Assembly (NCBI GenBank): GCA_020052615.1
Contig: JAGVOT010000115.1
Location: 1-64,000, forward strand
Length of the DNA stretch: 64,000 nt
Origin: Nitrospirota bacterium
GTDB lineage: Bacteria > Nitrospirota > UBA9217
Direction: 5' to 3'
Below, piece by piece: positions 7,648 to 15,446 of this stretch. The position numbers were made by a program, and so were the translations under genes. The notes under the pieces were generated by a model that was not told where the DNA came from, did not search any database, and saw nothing but the letters and a program-made list of their open reading frames with translations. Every line of letters begins with the position of its first letter. The first letter of the stretch is position 1.

Positions 7648-8703
7648 CTACGGGAGCTTCGGGTATTTGAATGGGACCTCCTCGCCTGACAGTCCCTCAA
7701 CGAGGAAAACCTTGAGCGCCTTTTTCTCCTTGACCGAGAGCTTGAGCGGTTTGAGCGCGGTGTTGCCCTTCCCGCCGCCCTGATCGAAGAATTCGATCAC
7801 CTGCTCCAGGGTCTCGAAGATCCCGTTATGCATGTACGGGCCGGTCTTCGCGATCTCCCGGAGCGTCGGCGTTCGGAATGCCTTCCAGTCCTTCTTGTCC
7901 TTGGTGACCAGGTACCTTCCCGGGTCCTCCTTGAGGTTCAGATAATCCTCGTAGTTCGAGACCTTCGCCACGAACCGCCGCGTCGCAGCCACCCGCGGAT
8001 CCTTCTCCTGTTCCTCGTTCTCGGGAACGTTGAGAGCATAGAACTTGTTGTCGGCAAGGTTCACGCCGTCATGACAGTCAGCGCACTTTCCCTTGCCGGT
8101 GAAAAGGTCGTATCCTTTCTTTGCCTCCCGGGAGAGCGCTTTTTTGTCGCCGTTCAGGAACCGGTCCAGCGGCGAGTTCACCGACACAAGGGTCCGCTGG
8201 AACGCGGAGAGCGCCATGGCCGCCCGCTCACGACTTACCTCTCCGCCGAAGACCTTTCCGAACGCCTCGACATATTCAGGGATCGACCGAAGCTCCTCCT
8301 CAAGGAAATCGAGGTTCTGGTTCATCTCGAAGGCGGACATCATGGGGAAGATCGCCTGTTCCTCGAGGGTATGGGCACGGCCGTCATGGAACAGGAACTT
8401 CTGGAAACCACTATTGATAAGTGTGGGCGAGTTTCGCCAGTTCCTCGTCGTGGGATAACTGAGCGATATAGCCAGGTCGTCGGAGTAGCCCTTCTCGGGA
8501 TCGTGGCAGGTGGAGCAGCTCATCGTGCCGTCGCCCGAGAGCCGCCGGTCGAAAAACAACTTCTTGCCGAGCTCGATCTTCCCGGGGGTCTGGGGATTTC
8601 CCGCGGGGACCGGGACTGCCTTGACGGGTTCGAGCTTGCCGGCGAACGCGCTCCCCGAAACAAGGACCGCGCACAGGATCGTTGCGATAATTTTACTATA
8701 CAT
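7648..8703 (-). CDS. Di-haem cytochrome c peroxidase (CcpA/MauG family)
   Basis: The start at 8703 follows GAGAGGA and gives a Sec signal peptide (MYSKIIATILCAVLVSGSAF). The mature protein has two c-type haem sites, CSTCH (about residue 75) and CADCH (about residue 215), and the family phrase RTPTLREIAKTGPYMHNG, which supplies a distal methionine and histidine. It reduces periplasmic H2O2 using electrons from small c-type cytochromes. At about 351 residues it has normal family length. It follows the DsbA-like selenoprotein gene in the same direction, suggesting a shared role in periplasmic oxidative or thiol stress. Confidence 0.93.
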   Translation of the reverse strand: MYSKIIATILCAVLVSGSAFAGKLEPVKAVPVPAGNPQTPGKIELGKKLFFDRRLSGDGTMSCSTCHDPEKGYSDDLAISLSYPTTRNWRNSPTLINSGFQKFLFHDGRAHTLEEQAIFPMMSAFEMNQNLDFLEEELRSIPEYVEAFGKVFGGEVSRERAAMALSAFQRTLVSVNSPLDRFLNGDKKALSREAKKGYDLFTGKGKCADCHDGVNLADNKFYALNVPENEEQEKDPRVAATRRFVAKVSNYEDYLNLKEDPGRYLVTKDKKDWKAFRTPTLREIAKTGPYMHNGIFETLEQVIEFFDQGGGKGNTALKPLKLSVKEKKALKVFLVEGLSGEEVPFKYPKLP

Positions 8704-8785
8704 GGCGTCCTCTCTTCGCAGCAACAACCGAACCAGTGACCACAGATGAACACAGATAAAATCCTTCAGCTATCCGAAATCGCAC

Positions 8786-9382
8786 TTACGTTGCCTTCTT
8801 CAGTTCCTCATCGATGATCTTTTTCAGGTATTCGAAGGGCCGTTCCCCCACAACCTGTCTGCCGTTGATATAGAAGGTCGGGGTGTTGTAGAGGTCCATG
8901 TCCGTCGCGAGCTTGAGATCGGCATCTATCTCTTTTTTGAACTTCTGCCCATCGATGGAATCGGCGAATCTCTTCACGTCGAGCCCCAGCTCCTTCGCAT
9001 AGCCGATCAGGCTCGCCCGGTCGAGCTTGGGAGAACGCTTGATCAGGATATCGTGCATTTCCCAGTATTTTCCCTGTTCCCTTGCCGCGAGCGACGCCTC
9101 GGCGGCGATCCGCGAATAGTCCCGGTAGCGGTATGGATAATTCTTGATCACCAACCGCACCTTCCCCTTGTAGACGTCCATGATCTTCTTGACGACCGGA
9201 CCGGCCGCAACGCAATGGGGTCATTGGAAATCAATGAATTCGACGATCGTCACCGGCGCGTCCTCGGGACCCATGGACGGGGAATCGCCGAGCGGGACCG
9301 TAATTCGTTTATCGGCGGCGGCTGTCAGCGTCAGGAACAGCAGGAGGAACATGCCTGTCGCGAACGGAAGGATCTTCTTCAT
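8786..9382 (-). CDS. DsbA-like thioredoxin-fold selenoprotein with UPHC active site
   Basis: The ATG at 9382 follows AAGGGGGG and opens a Sec signal peptide (MKKILPFATGMFLLLFL). The mature part reads DAPVTIVEFIDFQ, then UGA at 9221-9223, then PHCVAAGPVV. Relatives have C-P-x-C exactly here, so UGA most likely encodes selenocysteine 54 with Cys57 as resolving residue. The frame continues unbroken for 144 more codons and holds the helical insert and the cis-proline loop NTPTFYINGR of the DsbA family. Total length would be 198 residues, normal for the family. The protein would act on thiols or disulphides in the periplasm. A nonsense mutation is the alternative, but the position of the UGA, the intact frame, the hairpin after it and the selenoprotein formate dehydrogenase nearby argue against that. 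Confidence 0.9.
9189..9210 (-). promoter_or_regulatory. Putative bacterial SECIS hairpin of the DsbA-like gene
   Basis: Downstream of the UGA the mRNA can pair UUG and CGGCC with GGUCG and CAA around the loop GGUCC, with one bulged U; 8 bp with one G-U. The loop starts 18 nucleotides after UGA, the spacing I recall for GGUCU in E. coli fdhF. A GGU-type loop and a bulged U are the features SelB recognises in that RNA; here the bulge is on the 3' side. Confidence 0.7.
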
Positions 9383-9399
9383 GGTTGCCCCCCTTCGAG

Positions 9400-9430
9400 A
9401 AAAAAAGAGGCGGGACAAAGTCCCGCCTCC
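9400..9430 (-). terminator. Terminator between nrfD-like gene and DsbA-like gene
   Basis: GAGGCGGGAC and its complement form a perfect 10-bp stem with a 3-base loop, followed on the minus strand by seven U. The U tract ends about four bases before the Shine-Dalgarno sequence of the selenoprotein gene, so it may limit read-through from the formate dehydrogenase operon or act as an attenuator. Confidence 0.85.
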
Positions 9431-9446
9431 TTCTACGAACATCGTC

Positions 9447-10583
9447 TTAATGCGATTTCCCCGGTTCGTGGAACACGGGGAGGTAGGTAACCGCCAGACG
9501 GTACAGCAGGACCATGAGCGACACAAGGCCGATCGTGATAAGGATCTCGACGATCGACGGAAAGTAATTGGAGTTCGGTCCCGCCTGCGCGAAGAAGTTC
9601 ACGTTGAACCGGTTCATGACGGTCCCGACGATCACGCAGCAGGCGGCCAGGAACAGGCCGTTCACCGATTCGCGGATGGACTTCACGGCGTACAGACCGA
9701 TCGGCACGATCACGCCGATCAGCATCTCCAGGATGAAGAACACACTCGCCTTGCCGCTGGAGAACACCTGGGACAAGGCACCCCGATAGGCGAGATCGCC
9801 GACCTTGAAGGCAAAGTAGAGGCCCAGGGTGATAAGCACGCCCCTCCCCAGTCCCTGGATGATCTCCATCTCCTGCTCCCGCTTGAATGCCCGGGCGCTC
9901 ACAATGGACTCGAAGGACACCATGGCGAGTCCTAGCGCGATGGCAGAGAGGTAGAACATATACGGCAGGTTTGACGACCACCACAGCGCCGGGACCTTGT
10001 GCGGCATGATCAGGAAGAACCCGCCCAGCGACGACTGGTGCAGGAACGACAGTACGATGCCCGCAATGACCAGCGGGAAGGTGAAGAGCTTCAGGAACTT
10101 CTGCAGCCCCGTCAGTTTGAAGCGCTCGAGGAACGCCGGCGCGAACTCCAGCGCCAGCACCGCAGAATAGAGGGTGATACAGACCACGACCTCGAACATG
10201 ACCGACCGCGGGTTCCACATGACCAGGGGATGCCAGAAAGCGAGCGGCTTCCCGATGTCGATTACGAGCCCAATGACCACGACGGTATAGCCGATCCAGG
10301 CCGTGAGGATCGCCGGCCGGGCAATGGACTTATACTTCTTCATATTGAAGATGTAGACGGCGGCGGTAATGCCGAAGCCGCCGGCTGCCAGGGCCACGCC
10401 CGAAAGCACGTCCACGGCGACCCAGAGGCCCCAGGGAACGCTGTCCGACAGGTTCGTCGAGGCGCCGAGGCCCACCCAGAAGCGGTAGAGCGCCGCGGCA
10501 AAGCCCACACCGACCAGTGCGATAAGCGCCTTAAAGCCGGCAGCCGGTGCCGGTAATGCTGAAGCTGTTGAGGTAGCTGCCAT
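9447..10583 (-). CDS. NrfD/HybB-type quinone-interacting membrane subunit of formate dehydrogenase
   Basis: This 378-residue protein has about ten membrane helices. Typical NrfD/HybB phrases are visible: VPWGLWVAVDVLSGVALAAG near residue 50, GKPLAFWHPL and NPRSVMFEV near 120, and a late RFNVNFF motif. It would pass electrons from the iron-sulfur subunit to menaquinone or ubiquinone. Its place downstream of fdnG and the ferredoxin-like subunit shows that this enzyme uses an NrfD-type anchor and not the cytochrome b556 of E. coli FdnI. The start lies two bases after the stop of the iron-sulfur subunit gene. Confidence 0.9.
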   Translation of the reverse strand: MAATSTASALPAPAAGFKALIALVGVGFAAALYRFWVGLGASTNLSDSVPWGLWVAVDVLSGVALAAGGFGITAAVYIFNMKKYKSIARPAILTAWIGYTVVVIGLVIDIGKPLAFWHPLVMWNPRSVMFEVVVCITLYSAVLALEFAPAFLERFKLTGLQKFLKLFTFPLVIAGIVLSFLHQSSLGGFFLIMPHKVPALWWSSNLPYMFYLSAIALGLAMVSFESIVSARAFKREQEMEIIQGLGRGVLITLGLYFAFKVGDLAYRGALSQVFSSGKASVFFILEMLIGVIVPIGLYAVKSIRESVNGLFLAACCVIVGTVMNRFNVNFFAQAGPNSNYFPSIVEILITIGLVSLMVLLYRLAVTYLPVFHEPGKSH

Positions 10584-10585
10584 GG

Positions 10586-11404
10586 CTATTTCTCCTTCCC
10601 TTGTTTGGATTCCGAGGAATCATCATCGTTGTTCGCGCCCCGGTTCCTGAAGGCCGCGATAAGCGAAAGACCGACCACCAGCGCGCCGACCTTGGCGGGG
10701 ATGGTGCCCAGCATGTTCCAGGTGAGGTCGGGCAGCTTCTGCGCCGGGATCTTCGTGTTGAACCCGAGTTGGTCGAAGGGGACCGCCGAGAGATAGACCC
10801 AGGATGTTCCGCCGGCCTCCTCCTTGCCGTAGATATGATTCACATATTTGCCCGGGCTGTCCTTCATCCGCTTCTCCGCTTCCTTCATGATATCTTCCCG
10901 GTTGCCGAAGAGCATGACGTTCGTCGGGCAGACCTTGATGCAGGCCGGTATCTTGCCATCGGCAATGCGGTCGGAGCAGAACGTGCACTTGCGGATCCAG
11001 GGGTTCGTGGACTCCCATTCGTACTTGGGAATATTGAAGGGGCAGGCCACCATGCAGTACCGGCAGCCGATGCACTTTTCGAAGGTGTAGTTCACCGCCC
11101 CTTCGGGGGTCCGGGTGAACGCGCCCACCGGGCAGGCCGACAGGCAGGCCGGGTCCTGGCAGTGCATGCACTGGTCCTTCACGAAGGACCAGACCGGCTG
11201 GGCACCGTTGTCCTGTTCGATAAATGCGATGCGGGTGAAGGTATCCGAGTTGAGCTGCTTGGGATTGGTGAAATTCCCCTCGATGGTCGTCTTTCCGGTC
11301 TTGCGCTCGTTCCATGACTTGCAAGCCACCTGACAGCCGCGGCAACCGATACAGCGGGTCAGGTCGACCAGCACGCCTTTTGCTTTTTCGTTATTCGTCG
11401 CCAT
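10586..11404 (-). CDS. Formate dehydrogenase iron-sulfur subunit (FdnH-like)
   Basis: The 272-residue protein carries four cysteine clusters for [4Fe-4S] centres: CIGCRGCQVAC (about residue 18), CMHCQDPACLSACP (about 78), CIGCRYCMVACP (about 111) and CTFCSDRI with CIKVCP (about 137-160). A C-terminal hydrophobic segment (KVGALVVGLSLIAAF) anchors it in the membrane on the periplasmic side, as in E. coli FdnH. It relays electrons from the molybdopterin subunit to the NrfD-like subunit. It has no Tat leader of its own, so it is probably exported as a complex with FdnG. Confidence 0.93.
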   Translation of the reverse strand: MATNNEKAKGVLVDLTRCIGCRGCQVACKSWNERKTGKTTIEGNFTNPKQLNSDTFTRIAFIEQDNGAQPVWSFVKDQCMHCQDPACLSACPVGAFTRTPEGAVNYTFEKCIGCRYCMVACPFNIPKYEWESTNPWIRKCTFCSDRIADGKIPACIKVCPTNVMLFGNREDIMKEAEKRMKDSPGKYVNHIYGKEEAGGTSWVYLSAVPFDQLGFNTKIPAQKLPDLTWNMLGTIPAKVGALVVGLSLIAAFRNRGANNDDDSSESKQGKEK

Positions 11405-11413
11405 GACTGCCTC

Positions 11414-14400
11414 CTATGCTTTCTCAACGTTCACCATGAACGCCTTGGTTTCAGGGATCATCGTATTTGCATCCCCGACGGTCGGGGTGAGCAGGTTCGC
11501 GCTGTCCCCCTGACTTCCCTTGACAGGATACTGCCATCCATAGCACCAGGGCATGCCGACCTGGTGCACCGTCTGGCCGCCGATCCTGAAGGGTTTGAAC
11601 CGCGAGGTCACCACGGCAACGGCTGATATCTCGCCGCGTCCGGATTTTACCTTCACCCGGTCGCCGTTCTTGATGTTCTTCTCAGCCGCAAGCTCCTTGC
11701 TCATCTCGACAAAGGACTGCGGCTGCATCTCGAGCAGCCAGGGCGTATGCCGCGTCATGACGCCGGTCTGCCAGTGTTCGGTCACGCGGTACGTGGTCGC
11801 CACATAGGGATAGCGCATGTCGCAGGAGTAGAACGCGTCCTCCTTCTCGCCGAAGATCTTGACCGTCGGGTTGATCCGCTGTTTGGACAGGAGGTTCTCC
11901 TCGAGCGGACATTCCAGCGCCTCGTAATGCTCGGGGAAGGGCCCCTCGTTCATTGCCGCCGGGACAAACAGAGCGCCTTTGCCGTCCGACATCATGATGA
12001 AGGGATACTTTCCCGGGTCCTTTGCCATGGGCGGCGCAGGCCCGTCGGGCACATCCCCCACCCACATGCCGGGCTTCTTCGATACCGGGTCCTCCTTGTT
12101 GGCGTCCCACCTGAGCAGCGGCCGTTTGGGATCCAGGGGATTCCCGTTAACGTCCACCGACGCACGATTGTAGATGATGCGCCGGTTCACCGGCCATGCC
12201 CACGCCCAGCCGGAATACAGCCCGAGTCCCGTGGGATCTTCCTTGCCGCGGCGGGCCATCATGTTGATGATCTTGCCTTCCTTCTGCGTGTAGCTCTGGG
12301 AGTAGATCCAGCACCCGCAGGAGGTCTTGCCGTCTGCCTGGAGAAAGACGAATGAAGGGACAAGATCGCCCTTTTTCCCGATGAGCTTCGGCGGCGTGGC
12401 CTTCGTGTCATACACGTCCTCAAGGTAGTAGCCGTTGATCTCCTTGGCCACGTCGTGGGCGTTGATGTGCTTGCCGTAGTTCCAGGTCAGGTTCATGATC
12501 GGCGCCGGGAACTTGCCGCCTTCTTTCTTGTACAGATCCCGGATCTTGTGGAACAGCTCGTTCATGATCTCGGCATCGGGCTTTGACTGGCCGAGCGGCT
12601 CGATGGCCTTGTAGCGCCACTGCGCCCACCTGCCCGAATTGGAAAGGCTCCCTTCCTTCTCGATGGACGAGACGCAGGGCAGCATGAACACCTCTGTCTG
12701 GATATCCTTGGGATTCACGCCCGGCCCCTTCCAGAACTCACCGGTCTCGTTGTCGAAGAGGTTGACGTTTACCATCCATTTGAGCTTGGCGAGCGCAGCG
12801 CGCGTCTTGTTCGAGTTCGCGCCCGAACAGGCCGGGTTCTGGCCCCAGGCGAAAAAACCCTCGAACTGGCCCTTGAACATCTTGTCGAACAGCATGAGCC
12901 ACGAAGCGTTCTGGCCTTCATCGATCTTCGGCAGCCAGGCATAGCCGAAATCATTCTCCTTGGTAGCGGCCTTGCCATAGATGGCCTTGAGGTAGCTCGT
13001 GATGTACTTGTTCCGGTTGGACCACCAGTTGACGCTCTTGGGGTCCTTGGTCTTGGGCGTGAACTTCTCGATGTAGGTGTTCAGGTCCTTGACCGAGGCC
13101 GAGGGTGTGGGGTTGTAGCCCGGCAGGATGTGGAACAGGATGCCGTGGTCCGTGGAACCCTGCACGTTCGACTCGCCGCGCATGGCGTTGATGCCGCCGC
13201 CGGCGATGCCGATGTTGCCGAGCAGGAGCTGGACAATGCACATGGCGCGGATGTTCTGGGTACCGACGGTGTGCTGGGTCCAGCCCATGGCGTAGAGCTC
13301 GGTGCCGGCCTTGTTCGGCCTGCCCGTGGAACCGTAGAGCTTGTAGACAGCCTCGAGCTTGTCCTTGGGTGTGCCGGTGATGCTCGACACTTTGTCGAGG
13401 GTGTAGCGGGAATAGTGCTTCTTCATGAGCTGAAACACGCAGTGCGGATCTTTGAGCGTCGGGTCCTTCTTCGGGATCCCGTCCTCGCCCATCTGATAGC
13501 CCCAGGTCTTCTTGTCGTACTTCCGCCCCTTCTCGTCGTAACCGGAGAACAGGCCGTTCAGATCGGTCGGGCCCTTGTAATCCGGATTCACGAGATAAGC
13601 GGCATTCGTGTAATTTATGACGTAGTCTTTGTAATAGAGATTGTTGTCCAGGATATACTTGATCATACCGCCCAGGAAGGCGATATCCGTGCCCGAGCGC
13701 ATAGGCGCGTAGAGGTCTGCCTTGGAAGCGGTCTGGGTGAACCGGGGGTCCACCACGATGAGCTTCGCGCCCTTTTCCTTCGCCCGCATCACCCATTTCA
13801 TGGAAATGGGGTGGTTCGAGGCCGGGTTGGCGCCCATTACGAGAACAACGTCAGCGTTCTTGAAATCGATCCAGTGATTCGTCATTGCACCGCGTCCGAA
13901 CGACCCTCCCAGGGCCGCTACCGTTGCGGAGTGTCAAATTCGCGCCTGATGCTCTATATAGACCAGGCCCAGGGACCGCATCATCTTCTGGAGCAGGTAG
14001 CATTCCTCGTTGTCCAGAGCGGCGCTGCCGATATGGGCAATGGCGTCGGTCCGGTTGACCGTGAACTCCTTCTCGACCTCTTTTTCCGTGCCGTCAGGCT
14101 GTTTTTCCTTCACCTTGGCTTTCGAGGTGAGCTTGAACGTGCGGTCGCGGGTGTCCTTCACTTTTTTCGCGATCTGGTCCAGCGCCCAGTCCCACTCCAC
14201 CTCTTTCCAGTCGCTCGCGCCGGGCGCCCGGTACTTCGGCTTCAGAAGACGGGTATCGTTGTTGACCAGCTGCATGAGCGATGCGCCCTTCGGGCAGAGC
14301 GTCCCCTCGTTGATCGGATGCTCGGGATCGCCCTCCGTGTTCACCACCTTCCCGTCCTTGGTGTGGACGATGATACCGCAGCCCACGGCACAATACGGAC

Positions 14401-14536
14401 AGATGGTGCGTGTTTCCTTGGCGCCCTTGGTCTTCGACCCCTGCTCTTTTGCATCAGCAGAGGCCGGGACGGCCAGCGGACCCAGCAACAGCGTGCTTCC
14501 TGAGATCTTCAGGAAATCCCTTCTTGATACCCCCAT
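11414..14536 (-). CDS. fdnG: Formate dehydrogenase catalytic subunit, selenocysteine-containing, Tat-exported
   Basis: The ATG at 14536 follows AAGGAGGG and opens a twin-arginine leader (SRRDFLK). CPYCAVGCG and the later CPKG hold the [4Fe-4S] cluster. At 13934-13936 an in-frame UGA sits in HQARI-U-HSATVAALGG, where FdnG proteins have selenocysteine bound to Mo or W (residue 201 here, 196 in E. coli). The frame continues to 11414, giving about 1040 residues, normal for the family; the sequence right after UGA (FGRGAMTNHW) is also typical. The enzyme oxidises periplasmic formate to CO2. A GTG at 14551 is a weaker start. A standard SECIS was not obvious to me after this UGA. Confidence 0.95.
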
Positions 14537-14648
14537 GGTTCCCTCCTTCACTCGAATAGTAAGATCGTAATTCCTTATCCTTCGCAGTGCCGATTTGTCA
14601 GTCGTTATGCAAAAATTGCCTAACGTTCTTCAGTATAGCAAAAAAAGA

Positions 14649-14747
14649 AAAGGCAGGTGCTCGGCCCCCTCGTTTTTTTACGGGGAGAACCGAACCTGCC
14701 TTGATAATAAAATATTGAGTTGGACGATATTCAATGCGCGCACTCGA
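14649..14747 (-). repeat. Hairpin element, copy 2, upstream of fdnG
   Basis: Minus-strand order is CGAGTGCGCGC, near-palindrome TTGAATATCGTCCAA (14720-14734), an AT-rich 15-base spacer with -10-like TATTTT, TCAAGGCAGGTTCGGTTCTC (14685-14704), a loop with its own CCCCGT...ACGAGGGG stem, and GCACCTGCCTTTTC followed by seven U. It looks like a short terminated transcript ending about 105 bases before fdnG. It shares the 20-base block exactly with 7543-7562. Confidence 0.7.
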
Positions 14748-15074
14748 TGGAGACAATGGAGTCAATCCCTGCGAATTGGAAATCCCCCGGCACCGCCGGG
14801 CGAGGAATGCGGAATTCGCGGGAGGTCGCGTTCTTAAAGGGAGCCACCGGCTCCTGCCGGTGGGGGCTCCACTTGGGCGCATCATAATGTTGCAGATGCT
14901 GAATAGCATTACCGGAAGTAACTTTACCTGAGAAATTCCAACTTGGCAAGTTTTTTTTATGGACCGATAAATAATAGTTATAAACTCCATAACAATGAAC
15001 TCATCGGAAGAGCCTGCGCATTCCGGCATCGCCGGTTGTAAACGCACCGATGATGCTCTGAACCGGGTGTTATG
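14748..15074. other. Intergenic stretch with one strong hairpin, no gene seen
   Basis: GGAGCCACCGGC and GCCGGTGGGGGCTCC (about 14849-14877) form a stem-loop. The rest shows no frame with protein character on either strand. It separates hairpin element copy 2 from the symporter remnant. Confidence 0.5.
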
Positions 15075-15233
15075 TTATTCCGCCCCGATGCCAACGTACT
15101 CCCGGAGCTTTTCCGTCGCGAACTTCTCTTCCGCGTCCTTCTCCGGGAAAACATACGAGAAGAGAATGCCGACCAGGAACGCTATCGCCATGGAGAAGAT
15201 GCCGGGATTCCGGTACCTGACCGGCGCAAAATG
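15075..15233 (-). pseudogene. C-terminal remnant of a sodium:solute (acetate-type) symporter gene
   Basis: The minus strand encodes RNPGIFSMAIAFLVGILFSY then VFPEKDAEEKFATEKL and REYVGIGAE before the stop: a last membrane helix and a charged tail. This is the ending I associate with bacterial sodium:solute symporters of the acetate-permease group. There is no start codon or longer frame upstream, so only about the last 50 codons survive. It does not match the C-terminus of the intact symporter at 57740-59737, so it came from a different family member. Confidence 0.6.
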
Positions 15234-15386
15234 AAGATTAAATCGCTTGTTTTCGCTTGATTAATTGCGGCGGGAGGGCAGAGAGATCGTTGTTGAGACT
15301 TCCTGCAGCATGCTTTACGGGGAATTGGAGTTAAAGAATCTGCTCAAAGCGTGGCCGTGCACTTGGAATCTCAGTTTTACGACAGT

Positions 15387-15415
15387 GAAAAAGGGCCGGG
15401 ATGCTTCCCGACCCT
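15387..15415 (-). terminator. Terminator after the glucosylglycerate synthase gene
   Basis: CAGGGTCGGGAAGCATCCCG continuing into GCCCTTTTTC on the minus strand forms a GC-rich stem with a U run. A near-identical hairpin follows acs at 54877-54908. Confidence 0.8.
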
Positions 15416-15446
15416 GTAGGGGCTAAACAAATCCGATTGCCCCGGT

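Noticed and set aside
9221-9223. Nonsense mutation splitting a DsbA-like gene into two pieces
   Set aside because: The UGA is exactly at the catalytic cysteine, the frame is otherwise intact on both sides, a SECIS-like hairpin follows, and another UGA-containing selenoprotein gene lies nearby.
13130-14503. 457-codon open frame on the plus strand opposite fdnG
   Set aside because: Shadow of a highly conserved gene; composition is atypical and no domain is visible.
14649-14747. Molybdenum-cofactor riboswitch upstream of fdnG
   Set aside because: The sequence does not show the long multi-stem Moco motif; it is a simple hairpin also found after the peroxidase gene.
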